This document shows, piece by piece, positions 1 to 6,834 of a stretch of DNA of 8,413 nt. Source of the stretch: Gemmatimonadota bacterium (lineage in GTDB: Bacteria > Gemmatimonadota > Gemmatimonadetes > Longimicrobiales > Gaopeijiaceae); assembly GCA_018678395.1 (NCBI GenBank), contig JAHHMJ010000653.1, positions 1-8,413 on the forward strand, given 5' to 3'. A model generated the notes under the pieces. That model searched no databases. It was not told the origin of the DNA and worked only from the letters and a program-made list of their open reading frames with translations. Within the stretch, counting starts at the first letter, position 1; every line of letters starts with the position of its first letter. The translations under genes were made by a program, and so were the position numbers.

Positions 1-101
1 TTCTCGTATCGTATGCCTCGGCCTCCCGGACGGTTGCTTCGTCCACTTCCCGCGCTAGCTTGCACGCTCGCGCCCCACGCTCCCCGTAGAACCCGCCAGC
101 C

Positions 102-1142
102 ATGAGCGACGGCCCATCCCTCATTCGCGACCTCGAGGCCCTCGAACAGGAGGCTCTCGAGGCGACCGCCGACGCGACCGACCCCGACGATCTGGAGGCG
201 GTGCGGATTCGCTTCCTGGGGCGCAAGGACGGTCGGATCTCCGGCGTGCTGCGCGGTCTCGGGGGGCTCGATCACACCGAACGCCCGGCGGTCGGTGCGG
301 CGGCCAATCGCGTGAAGGGCGTGGTATCGGCCGCGCTCGATGCGCGCGCGGCGTCGCTGGCGGCGGAGTCGGGGCCGGACAGCGCGCTCGATCTCTCCCT
401 CCCGGGGCGCCGTGCCTGGGCGGGTGGCAAACATCCGATCACTCTCGTGCTCGACGAGATCTGGGAGGTCTTCCGCAGCATGGGGTTCACCCGCGCGCGC
501 GGCCCCGAGGCCGAGACCGAGTGGTACAACTTCGAGGCGCTCAATACCCCGCTGGATCATCCGGCCGCGGACGAGCAGGACACGCTCTACCTCGAGGACT
601 CGGTACTCCTCCGGAGCCACACCTCGCCGGTCCAGATCCGGACCCTGCAGAATCACGCACCACCCGTGCGGATTCTCGCACCGGGCTGGGTCTACCGCCG
701 GGACACGTACGACGCCACGCACACGCCGGCCTTCATGCAGGTCGAGGGCCTGGTGGTCGACGAGGGGGTCGACTTCGTCGATTTCAAGGCGACCCTCGCC
801 GAGTTCGCTCGGCGCTTCTGGGGCCCGGGAACGCGAATCCGGCTACGGCCCTCGTTCTTCCCGTTCACGGAACCGAGCGCCGAGGTGGACGTGAAGCGCG
901 TCATTACCCTGCCGGACGGGTCGACCCGGGAGACCGACTGGCTCGAGATCATGGGCGCGGGCATGGTCGACCCCGCGGTGCTGGACGCGGCCGGGGTCGA
1001 CAGCGAGCGCTACACGGGCTTCGCCTTCGGCATGGGTCCGGCTCGGATCGCCATGCTCAAGTACGGCGTCACCGATCTGCGAACCTTCTTCGAGAACGAC
1101 ATGCGCTTCCTCGCCCAGTTCGCGCCGGGAGGTGAAGCGTGA
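102..1142 (+). CDS. pheS: Phenylalanine--tRNA ligase alpha subunit
   Basis: This is the catalytic alpha subunit of the cytoplasmic (alpha-beta)2 phenylalanyl-tRNA synthetase, which activates phenylalanine with ATP and charges tRNA-Phe. At 346 residues it has the usual bacterial length. Residues 1-90 form the N-terminal coiled-coil tRNA-binding arm, including the typical FLGRKDG at 38-44. The class II aaRS core follows: WYNFEALNTPLDHP at 141-154, motif 2 VYRRDTYDATHTPAF at 197-211, and motif 3 GFAFGMGPARIAMLKYG at 306-322, ending in RTFFENDMRFL. The Ala of FAFG (residue 308), which shapes the Phe pocket, is the usual residue. Two family positions differ from the usual pattern: HPAA (153-156) where HPAR is common, and GMGPAR (310-315) where an Glu-Arg pair is common. 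The ATG at 102 fits the family N-terminus, but no clear Shine-Dalgarno precedes it (acccgccagcc). pheT overlaps its stop by four bases, so the two subunits are almost certainly translationally coupled. Confidence 0.98.
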   Translation: MSDGPSLIRDLEALEQEALEATADATDPDDLEAVRIRFLGRKDGRISGVLRGLGGLDHTERPAVGAAANRVKGVVSAALDARAASLAAESGPDSALDLSLPGRRAWAGGKHPITLVLDEIWEVFRSMGFTRARGPEAETEWYNFEALNTPLDHPAADEQDTLYLEDSVLLRSHTSPVQIRTLQNHAPPVRILAPGWVYRRDTYDATHTPAFMQVEGLVVDEGVDFVDFKATLAEFARRFWGPGTRIRLRPSFFPFTEPSAEVDVKRVITLPDGSTRETDWLEIMGAGMVDPAVLDAAGVDSERYTGFAFGMGPARIAMLKYGVTDLRTFFENDMRFLAQFAPGGEA

Positions 1143-3547
1143 ACGCATCGCTCAACTGGCTGCGCGCGCTGGCCCCGGGCATCGAGGCCGATCCTTCCGC
1201 TCTCGCCGAGACGCTGGCGTCGCTCGGGTTCCCGGTTGAAGACCTCGAAGCCCTCGGCGACGGCCTGCAGGGCATTCTCGTGGCCCGTGTGGTCGAGGCG
1301 GGGCGTCATCCCAATGCCGATCGGCTGTCGCTCTGTCGCGTCGACGCGGGGCAGGGTGAGCTGCACGACGTGGTCTGCGGTGCGCCGAACGTGCGGGCCG
1401 GCGGGGTCTACCCGTTCGTGCCCGTCGGTGGCGTGCTGCCCGGCGGCATGAAGATTCGCAAGGCCAAGATTCGAGGTGAGACCTCGTACGGCATGCTATG
1501 CTCCGCCAAGGAGTTGGGGTTGGGCACCGATCACTCCGGGATCCTCGAGTTGCGGGGCGAGCCCGAGATCGGTTCGTCGTTCGTCGAGGCGTACGGCCTG
1601 ACGGGTGACGTGCGCATGGATGTCGAGATCACGGCCAACCGTGGCGACCTGCTCAGCCATCGCGGCCTGGCCCGCGAGCTCGCCCCCGGGGGAGTCGGCG
1701 ACATCGCGCTGCCGACCATCGAGGGCGCCCCCGCGATCGACTTCGCCGTTTCGTCGGATGCCCGGGCGGCCGAGGTGGATGGGGTCGAGGTCGCCATCGA
1801 GGAGCCGGAGCTCTGTCGGCGCTTCCTGGGCGCGGTCATTCGTGGCGTGAAGGTCGGTCCGTCACCGGACTGGCTGCAGGCACGCCTGCGGGCGGCGGGC
1901 GCCCGGCCGATCAACAACGTGGTCGACGCCACGAACTACGTGCTCTTCGAACTCGGGCAGCCGACGCACGCCTACGACCTGGGCCGCCTCCGGGGTGATC
2001 GCGTCGTGGCGCGCCGGGCGTCCGATGGCGAGACCATACGGACGCTGGATGGCGAAGACCGGACCCTCGATGCTTCGATGCTCGTGATCGCCGACGGCGA
2101 GGGCGCCGTCAACGTGGCGGGGATCATGGGCGACGAGCACTCCGGCGTCAGCGATGAGACCACCGATGTCTTCGTCGAGTGCGCGCACTTCGAGCCGCGA
2201 AGCATCCGCAAGACGAAGAAGGCACTCGGCATCGTCAGCGATGCCGGATACCGGTACGAGCGCTTCGTCGATCCCGAGGGCCAGGAGGGGGCCTTCCGCC
2301 GCGTTCTCGAGGTGATTCTCGCCAACGCCGGCGGGACGCTGCATCCGGTCGTGGCCGACGTGCACGCGGATCCGTGGCAACCCCAGATCGTGACGTTGCG
2401 GGCGTCCCGCGTCGAGCGGCTCCTGGGCGTCCCCTTCGACACCGAGGCCATCGCGGCGCTGCTCGCCCCCCTGGGATTCGAGGTCGACGCCGGGGCGGGG
2501 CCCGAGGCCCTCGCGGTCCGCGTCCCCGGCTGGAGGGGGTACGACGTGACCCGCGAGGTGGATCTGATCGAGGAGATCGCGCGTCGCCACGGCTTCGATC
2601 GGTTCCCGGATACGCTGGGACCCTACCGGCCGACCGCCGTGGCGGACGACCCGCTCTTCCAGTTGGAGGACCGCTTGCGCGGAACCCTCGCCGCCCGCGG
2701 CCTCTTCGAGGCGCACACCCCGGCCTTCGTGCCGGCTTCCGAAGGCGACGTCCGGCTCTCGAACCCCCTCTCGCAGGAGGAGCCGGTCCTGCGCAGAGAT
2801 CTCCTGCCGTCTCTGCTTCGGCGACTCGAGCGGAATCTGGCGCACGGCGTGCGCGACGTCCGTCTCTTCGAGGTGGGAACCAGCTTCCGCAGCGCGGGCG
2901 CCGGTGAGCCGCCGGCCGAAGAGCCCCGGATCGCGGCCGTGCTCACGGGTCGCCGTGCACCCGAGCACTGGTCGCAGGCGGATGCGCCGCTCGAATTGTG
3001 GGATCTCAAGGGACTCCTGCAGGACGTGCTCGCGACGGCGCGGCCCGAGGCACGCCTGGAACCGGGTGACGTGGAGGGGAGTCGTCTCGCCGCGGGCCGG
3101 GGCTTCCGGGTGGTCGAGGGCGAAGCGGTGGTGGGATGGGCCGGTGAGGTGAGCGCCGACGGAGTCGACCTGCCGCCCTGGGCCGGGGCGATCCTCGCGT
3201 TCGAGCTGGCTCTGCCGCATACGCCGGCCCCGACGCCCACGCCGATCGCCCGCGACCTGCCGGCGTTCCCGGCGGTCGAGCGTGACGTGGCGGTCCTGGC
3301 CGACCACGGCGTGCCGGCCGAGCGGCTCTTCGCGGTGGCCCGCGACGCCGCGGGCGCTCTCCTCGAAGCGGTCGAACTGTTCGACCTCTACGAGGGGGAA
3401 GGGGTCCCCGAGGGCCGTCGCTCGCTGGCCTATCGCTTCCGCTTCCGCTCGCCGGAGCGTACCCTCACCGACGAAGAGGTGGAGCGGTCCTTCCGCTCCG
3501 TGCTCGATCGTTTCGCGGAGGAGCCGGGTGTCCAGGTCCGAGGATAG
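1139..3547 (+). CDS. pheT: Phenylalanine--tRNA ligase beta subunit
   Basis: This is the beta subunit of phenylalanyl-tRNA synthetase, which carries tRNA recognition and editing of mischarged Tyr-tRNA-Phe. Its 802 residues match full-length bacterial PheT. Visible domains are an N-terminal B1 segment (1-38), an EMAP/OB-type tRNA-binding domain (about 39-150, with HPNADRLSLCRVD at 57-69), a B3/B4 editing domain (about 210-400, with RPINNVVDATNYVLFELGQP at 256-275, NVAGIMGDEHSGVSDET and the conserved VECAHF), and a B5 domain (about 412-490, with DLIEEIARRHGFDRFP at 475-490). A catalytic-like core follows, and a C-terminal ferredoxin-fold anticodon-binding domain (about 707-800, starting FPAVERDVAVL). 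The GTG start at 1139 gives the standard beginning MNASLNWLRA and overlaps the pheS stop as GTGA. A strong Shine-Dalgarno, GGGAGGTGA at 1127-1135, supports this start. No truncation or frameshift is seen. Confidence 0.98.
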   Translation: MNASLNWLRALAPGIEADPSALAETLASLGFPVEDLEALGDGLQGILVARVVEAGRHPNADRLSLCRVDAGQGELHDVVCGAPNVRAGGVYPFVPVGGVLPGGMKIRKAKIRGETSYGMLCSAKELGLGTDHSGILELRGEPEIGSSFVEAYGLTGDVRMDVEITANRGDLLSHRGLARELAPGGVGDIALPTIEGAPAIDFAVSSDARAAEVDGVEVAIEEPELCRRFLGAVIRGVKVGPSPDWLQARLRAAGARPINNVVDATNYVLFELGQPTHAYDLGRLRGDRVVARRASDGETIRTLDGEDRTLDASMLVIADGEGAVNVAGIMGDEHSGVSDETTDVFVECAHFEPRSIRKTKKALGIVSDAGYRYERFVDPEGQEGAFRRVLEVILANAGGTLHPVVADVHADPWQPQIVTLRASRVERLLGVPFDTEAIAALLAPLGFEVDAGAGPEALAVRVPGWRGYDVTREVDLIEEIARRHGFDRFPDTLGPYRPTAVADDPLFQLEDRLRGTLAARGLFEAHTPAFVPASEGDVRLSNPLSQEEPVLRRDLLPSLLRRLERNLAHGVRDVRLFEVGTSFRSAGAGEPPAEEPRIAAVLTGRRAPEHWSQADAPLELWDLKGLLQDVLATARPEARLEPGDVEGSRLAAGRGFRVVEGEAVVGWAGEVSADGVDLPPWAGAILAFELALPHTPAPTPTPIARDLPAFPAVERDVAVLADHGVPAERLFAVARDAAGALLEAVELFDLYEGEGVPEGRRSLAYRFRFRSPERTLTDEEVERSFRSVLDRFAEEPGVQVRG

Positions 3548-3548
3548 G

Positions 3549-3839
3549 GTGTCGGAAGAAACCGGCGGGGCGTTCGATGCCGTCGACGCCGCCGTCGGCC
3601 GGGCCGTGGCTCGGGTGCGCGAGCTCGAGGCCCGCGCCAGGGCCGCCGACGAGCGCGCGGCCGAGGTCGAGGCCCTGCTCGAGAAGATGGCTTCGGGCGA
3701 AGAGAATCCCGTGCAGATGAAGGACGAGCTGGACCGGCTCCAGAGGGAGAACGTCGACCTCAGGGGCCGCCTGGATCGCGGCCGCGAGGGTGTGGAGCGT
3801 CTCCTGGCCCGTATCCGCTTCCTCGAGGAGCAGCGCTGA
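3549..3839 (+). CDS. Small coiled-coil protein, ZapB-like, paired with ZapA
   Basis: This gene encodes a 96-residue, highly charged, almost fully helical protein with no membrane segment. Two heptad-rich blocks are visible: residues about 12-47 (AVDAAVGRAVARVRELEARA, then a run rich in Ala, Glu and Arg) and about 57-95 (MKDELDRLQRENVDLRGRL, GREGVERLLARIRFLEEQR). They are joined by a short EENP-containing hinge at 51-54. The C-terminal block resembles the small ZapB/TIGR02449-type coiled coils found beside zapA in other bacteria, so a role as a ZapA/Z-ring partner is inferred from sequence style and position, not shown. The GTG at 3549 lies one base after the pheT stop, with GAGGA at 3540-3544 upstream. 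An alternative GTG at 3528 (103 residues, overlapping pheT by 20 bases) has a stronger site, GGAGGAG at 3517-3523, but adds two AGG codons. The stop is one base before zapA, so the two are probably co-translated. Confidence 0.8.
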   Translation: MSEETGGAFDAVDAAVGRAVARVRELEARARAADERAAEVEALLEKMASGEENPVQMKDELDRLQRENVDLRGRLDRGREGVERLLARIRFLEEQR

Positions 3840-3840
3840 C

Positions 3841-4137
3841 ATGAGCGACCGCACCGCCGTCACGGTCCGCATCGCGGGCGAAGAGCACGCCATTCGCTCG
3901 GCCGCCCCGCCCGAGTACACGCGTCGCTGCGCGCGTCTCGTCGATGAGCGCATCACCGAGATCCGGCGCCGCTCGGGGCTCGTGGAGGGTCACCGCGCGG
4001 CGATCCTCGCGGCGCTCTCCATCACGGACGAGTTCTTCCAGGCTCAGGAAGAGCTCGAGCGCCTGCGTGCGGTCGTCGCGGAGCGCACCGAGGCGGTCGT
4101 CGAGCGGCTCGACGGGGCCCTGGGCGGGGTCGAGTAG
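3841..4137 (+). CDS. zapA: Cell division protein ZapA
   Basis: ZapA is a small cytoplasmic protein that binds FtsZ and promotes filament bundling at the division site. The 98-residue product has the family's two parts. An N-terminal beta-rich head spans residues 5-20 (AVTVRIAGEEHAIRS). A helix with YTRRCARLVDERITEIRRRS at 26-45 follows, then a long C-terminal coiled-coil helix (about 49-95) containing AAILAALSITDEFFQAQEEL at 53-72, the most typical family segment. The length is normal for short ZapA proteins. The ATG at 3841 is chosen because the longer reading frame upstream lies inside the preceding coiled-coil gene and does not resemble ZapA. GAGGAG at 3825-3830 lies ten bases upstream as a possible ribosome site. 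Zap-type genes next to pheST and rny are inferred to be part of the pheST transcript. Identification rests on the whole-length pattern, as ZapA has no catalytic residues. Confidence 0.9.
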   Translation: MSDRTAVTVRIAGEEHAIRSAAPPEYTRRCARLVDERITEIRRRSGLVEGHRAAILAALSITDEFFQAQEELERLRAVVAERTEAVVERLDGALGGVE

Positions 4138-4140
4138 CAC

Positions 4141-4170
4141 ACCCGCGCTCGCCGGCCTGCTTGCGCGGGT
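4141..4170 (+). terminator. GC-rich hairpin just after zapA, possible terminator
   Basis: Three bases after the zapA stop is a perfect 8-bp inverted repeat, ACCCGCGC (4141-4148) and GCGCGGGT (4163-4170), with a 14-base loop. No T-run follows, so it is not a classical intrinsic terminator. It could still end or attenuate the pheST-zapA transcript, or protect its 3' end. The right arm also overlaps the TTGCGC that could serve as a -35 box for rny. Confidence 0.35.
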
Positions 4171-4190
4171 CCATCGGCGATTCCTATCCT
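4161..4190 (+). promoter_or_regulatory. Candidate sigma-70-type promoter for rny
   Basis: TTGCGC (4161-4166) and TATCCT (4185-4190) are separated by 18 bases. They match the consensus -35 at 3 of 6 positions and the -10 at 4 of 6. Transcription would begin near 4197 and include the two hairpins upstream of rny. A second -10-like box, TACGAT at 4234-4239, lacks a good -35. The boxes are weak, and the case rests mainly on this being the largest gap between genes in the window. Confidence 0.25.
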
Positions 4191-4206
4191 CTCCCTACAT
4201 TACGGA

Positions 4207-4234
4207 ACCGTGGCCGATCCGTTCGGCCTCCGGT
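4207..4234 (+). other. Inverted repeat in the rny leader (hairpin 2)
   Basis: ACCG-t-GGCCGA (4207-4217) pairs with TCGGCC-tc-CGGT (4223-4234) around a five-base loop, TCCGT. This gives a 6-bp stem, a small internal loop and a further 4-bp stem. It lies in the zapA-rny gap, downstream of the candidate promoter, so it would sit in the 5' leader of the rny mRNA. Its function is unknown. Confidence 0.45.
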
Positions 4235-4249
4235 ACGATGACGCGCAGG

Positions 4250-4269
4250 CCCGGATGTCCGCATCCGGG
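4250..4269 (+). promoter_or_regulatory. Perfect hairpin next to the rny ribosome-binding site
   Basis: CCCGGATG (4250-4257) and CATCCGGG (4262-4269) form a perfect 8-bp stem with a four-base TCCG loop. It ends five bases before the rny Shine-Dalgarno GGAG (4275-4278), which itself is six bases from the ATG. No T-run follows, so a terminator is unlikely. The position is compatible with influence on ribosome access, mRNA stability, or cleavage by RNase Y itself, but could also be a protein-binding palindrome in DNA. Confidence 0.45.
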
Positions 4270-4284
4270 ATCGTGGAGTGATAC

Positions 4285-5859
4285 ATGACCCCGCTCGTTG
4301 CGACCGCGGCGGTCCTCGGTGCGCTGTTCATCGGCGCGCTCGTGGGATTCGCCGCGGCGGGTGGTCGGGAGCGACGGCGGCGGGAGCAGGAGATCGAGGC
4401 GGCGACGGACGATGCCTCCCGAATCCTCGCTCGCGCCCGTGAGGAGTCCCAGAGCGCGCTCCGGGCTGCAGAACTGGAAGGGAAGGACCAGGTGTTCCGC
4501 CTCCGGGAGGCCTGGGAAAAGGAGGAGGGACGGCGTCGCGAGGAGTTGGAACGAGCCGAGCGCCGCGCCGAGGAGCGATCCGACAATCTGGACCGTCGAG
4601 CCGACCAGCTTCAGGAGCGTGAGGCGGGTCAGGAGACGCGTACCCGCGATCTCGAGGCGCGCGAAGATCAGGTCCGGGGCCGAGCCGAGGAGGCGGAGGC
4701 CGCGCTCCACGCCGCCCGGCGCAAACTCGAGGCTCTCGCCGGCCTCTCCCAGCAGGAAGCTCGCAAGAAGCTGCTGGACGACCTGCTCGACGAGGCGCGC
4801 GCCGACGCCGCCAATCAGGTTCGGGAGATCAAGGACGAGGCTGAGCGCACCGCCCAGCGCGAGGGGCGCAAGATCCTCGGCCTGGCCATTCAGCGCATGG
4901 CGGCCGAGACGACCGCCGAGATGACGGTCTCGGTCGTCCAGTTGCCGTCGGACGAGATGAAGGGCCGGATCATCGGTCGCGAGGGCCGCAACATCCGGGC
5001 CTTCGAACAGACCACCGGCATCGACGTCATCATCGACGACACCCCCGAGGCGGTCGTCCTGTCGGGCTTCGACCCGGTGCGACGCGAGATCGCGCGGATG
5101 GCGTTGGAACGCCTCGTCGACGACGGGCGCATCCACCCGGGCCGCATCGAGGAGACGGTCGAAAAGGCTCGGGTCGACGTGGAGCAGTCGATGACGGAAT
5201 CCGCCGAGGAGGTCCTGTACGAACTCGGCATCCACGGCGTGCACTCCGAGGTCGTCCGGGCCCTGGGACGGCTGCGCTTCCGCACCTCGTACGGGCAGAA
5301 TCAGCTCCAGCACTCCCGTGAAGTGGCGCTCCTCGCGGGCAGCATGGCCGCCGAGATGGGGCTCGACGCCACCATCGCCAGGAGAGCGGGGCTCCTGCAC
5401 GACGTCGGCAAGGGGCTGACCCACGAACAGGAAGGCACCCACGTCGAACTGGGTTGGCGGCTGTGCAAGAAGCACGGCGAGGGCGAGGTCGTTCTCAACG
5501 CGATCCGGGCCCACCACGACGAGGAGCCGCACTATTTCGCCGAGACCTTCCTCGTCACGGCCGCCGACGCGATCAGCGGGTCGCGGCCGGGCGCGCGACG
5601 CGAGATGTTCGACGGGTACGTCAAACGCCTCGAGAAGCTCGAGGAGATCGCGCTCGAACAGGACGGCGTGGAGCGCTGTTTCGCGATCCAGGCCGGCCGC
5701 GAACTTCGGGTCATGGTCGAGCCCGATCAGGTCACGGATGCGGAGATGACCCGCATTTCGGAGACCGTCGCCCGCCGGATCGAGGAAGAACTCCAGTACC
5801 CGGGTCAGATCAAAATCGTAGTGGTGCGCGAGACCCGAGCCGTGGACTTCGCCCGCTGA
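4285..5859 (+). CDS. rny: Ribonuclease Y
   Basis: RNase Y is a membrane-anchored endoribonuclease that initiates mRNA decay. The 524-residue protein has the standard family length and domain order. It has an N-terminal transmembrane helix (about 4-25) followed by a basic stretch (RERRRR). A long charged coiled coil (about 30-195) follows, then a KH RNA-binding domain with GRIIGREGRNIRAFE at 227-241. The HD metal-dependent phosphohydrolase domain has metal ligands visible as His343 (QHSREVALLAG), His372-Asp373 (LLHDVGKG), the His409/His410 pair (RAHHDEE) and Asp428 (AADAISGSRPGARRE). The C-terminal domain ends with QYPGQIKIVVVRETRAVDFA. The ATG at 4285 is preceded by GGAG at 4275-4278. The upstream gap contains hairpins and candidate promoter boxes, suggesting rny can be transcribed and controlled separately from zapA. 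All catalytic residues appear intact. Confidence 0.97.
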   Translation: MTPLVATAAVLGALFIGALVGFAAAGGRERRRREQEIEAATDDASRILARAREESQSALRAAELEGKDQVFRLREAWEKEEGRRREELERAERRAEERSDNLDRRADQLQEREAGQETRTRDLEAREDQVRGRAEEAEAALHAARRKLEALAGLSQQEARKKLLDDLLDEARADAANQVREIKDEAERTAQREGRKILGLAIQRMAAETTAEMTVSVVQLPSDEMKGRIIGREGRNIRAFEQTTGIDVIIDDTPEAVVLSGFDPVRREIARMALERLVDDGRIHPGRIEETVEKARVDVEQSMTESAEEVLYELGIHGVHSEVVRALGRLRFRTSYGQNQLQHSREVALLAGSMAAEMGLDATIARRAGLLHDVGKGLTHEQEGTHVELGWRLCKKHGEGEVVLNAIRAHHDEEPHYFAETFLVTAADAISGSRPGARREMFDGYVKRLEKLEEIALEQDGVERCFAIQAGRELRVMVEPDQVTDAEMTRISETVARRIEEELQYPGQIKIVVVRETRAVDFAR

Positions 5860-5881
5860 CCCGACGATGACCCTGATTGGT

Positions 5882-5887
5882 TATATT
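5882..5887 (+). promoter_or_regulatory. Candidate -10 box upstream of folD
   Basis: The 78-base rny-folD gap contains a conspicuously AT-rich patch at about 5874-5900 in an otherwise GC-rich window. TATATT (5882-5887) matches the TATAAT consensus at 5 of 6 positions and has a TGGT just upstream, close to an extended -10. The best -35-like hexamer, CTGACC at 5856-5861, is 20 bases away, which is too far for a standard promoter. A folD-xseA-xseB promoter here is plausible but not proven. Confidence 0.35.
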
Positions 5888-5937
5888 CGAGTCCGTTTTC
5901 GCAGCTTCCAAACACCGACTCCGGAGGATCCGCACGC

Positions 5938-6831
5938 ATGCCGGCCCAGCTGATTTCCGGCCGAGAGATCTCGGCCACGATTCGCGACGAGATCAAGGAG
6001 CGGGTCGACGGCCTGCGCGAACGCACCGGCCGCGTACCGGGACTCGCCACCGTCCTGGTGGGAGAAGACCCGGCGAGCCAGCTCTACGTCGGCATGAAGG
6101 GCAAGGCCGCCAAGGCCGCGGGCATCCACTCCGAGCAGATCATTCTGCCTGCCGACACCCCCGAGGACGAGGTGCTCGGTGTGGTCGAGGGCCTCAACGC
6201 GAATCCCGACATCCACGGGATCCTGGTGCAGCTCCCGCTGCCGGATCAGATCGACGATCAGAAGGTTCTGCTCGCCATCGACCCGAAGAAGGACGTGGAC
6301 GGCTTCCACCCCGTGAACGTGGGCAAGCTGTCGACGGGCTCACGCGACGTGCTCGCGCCGTGCACCCCCTGGGGCGTGGTGCAGATGCTGCTGCGCACCG
6401 GCAACGACCCGCGCGGCCAGCACGTGGTGGTGGTGGGGCGATCGAACATCGTGGGCCGGCCCATGGCCTCGCTTCTGCTTCGGCGGGGTGAAGGGGGCGA
6501 CGCGACGGTAACCGTGGCGCACAGCCGGACACCCGATCTCGGCGCCGTGACCCGTACCGCCGACATCCTCATCGTGGCCGTCGGCCGACCCGGAACGGTT
6601 ACGGCGGACATGGTCAAGCCGGGTGCCGTCGTGATCGACGTCGGCACCAACCGCGTGGACGCTCCGGAGAGGGAGCGTGGCTACCGGGTGGTGGGTGACG
6701 TCGATTTCGAGGCCGTGAGCGAGGTCGCGTCGTGGATCACGCCCGTACCCGGCGGCGTCGGACCCATGACGATCACGATGCTTCTGTCGAACACGGTCGA
6801 CGCCTTCGAGGCGGCCGAGGGGACACCGTAA
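5938..6831 (+). CDS. folD: Bifunctional methylenetetrahydrofolate dehydrogenase / methenyltetrahydrofolate cyclohydrolase
   Basis: FolD interconverts 5,10-methylene-, 5,10-methenyl- and 10-formyl-tetrahydrofolate with NADP(H) in the cytoplasm, feeding purine and formyl-methionine synthesis. The 297-residue product is full length. The catalytic domain shows YVGMK at 50-54 with the catalytic Lys54, QLPLP at 98-102 (Gln98) and KDVDGFHPVN at 118-127 (Asp121), the same numbering as the E. coli enzyme. The Rossmann domain shows VVVVGRSNIVGRPMASLL at 163-180, ADILIVAVGRPG at 208-219 and KPGAVVIDVGTNRV at 227-240. ITPVPGGVGPMTITMLL at 267-283 closes the fold. The ATG at 5938 has a strong ribosome site, GGAGGAT (5923-5929), eight bases upstream. 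xseA begins three bases after the stop, so the two are probably co-transcribed. All key residues are present. Confidence 0.98.
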   Translation: MPAQLISGREISATIRDEIKERVDGLRERTGRVPGLATVLVGEDPASQLYVGMKGKAAKAAGIHSEQIILPADTPEDEVLGVVEGLNANPDIHGILVQLPLPDQIDDQKVLLAIDPKKDVDGFHPVNVGKLSTGSRDVLAPCTPWGVVQMLLRTGNDPRGQHVVVVGRSNIVGRPMASLLLRRGEGGDATVTVAHSRTPDLGAVTRTADILIVAVGRPGTVTADMVKPGAVVIDVGTNRVDAPERERGYRVVGDVDFEAVSEVASWITPVPGGVGPMTITMLLSNTVDAFEAAEGTP

Positions 6832-6834
6832 GGG

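Noticed and set aside
1..101. Possible end of rplT or another gene, or a pheS promoter (TTGCTT at 34-39, TAGCTT at 56-61, 16-base spacing)
   Set aside because: None of the three forward frames reads like the L20 C-terminus, and the promoter boxes match the consensus at only 3 of 6 positions each. No leader peptide or attenuator structure for phenylalanine control was recognised.
1862..3307. 481-codon minus-strand frame inside pheT
   Set aside because: It lies wholly antisense to intact PheT domains and has a biased composition rich in Arg, Gly and His, so it is a shadow of the real gene.
3790..3840. Longer zapA beginning at 3790
   Set aside because: The extra 17 residues overlap the preceding coiled-coil gene in another frame and do not resemble ZapA, whereas ATG 3841 gives a standard ZapA N-terminus.
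4138..4284. 6S RNA gene (ssrS) after zapA, as in gamma-proteobacteria
   Set aside because: The gap is shorter than a typical 6S RNA, and shows three separate short hairpins instead of one long hairpin with a central bubble. It is kept only as a structured leader.
4195..5532. 445-codon minus-strand frame opposite rny
   Set aside because: It mirrors the RNase Y coding sequence and shows no domain of its own, and its start has no supporting context.
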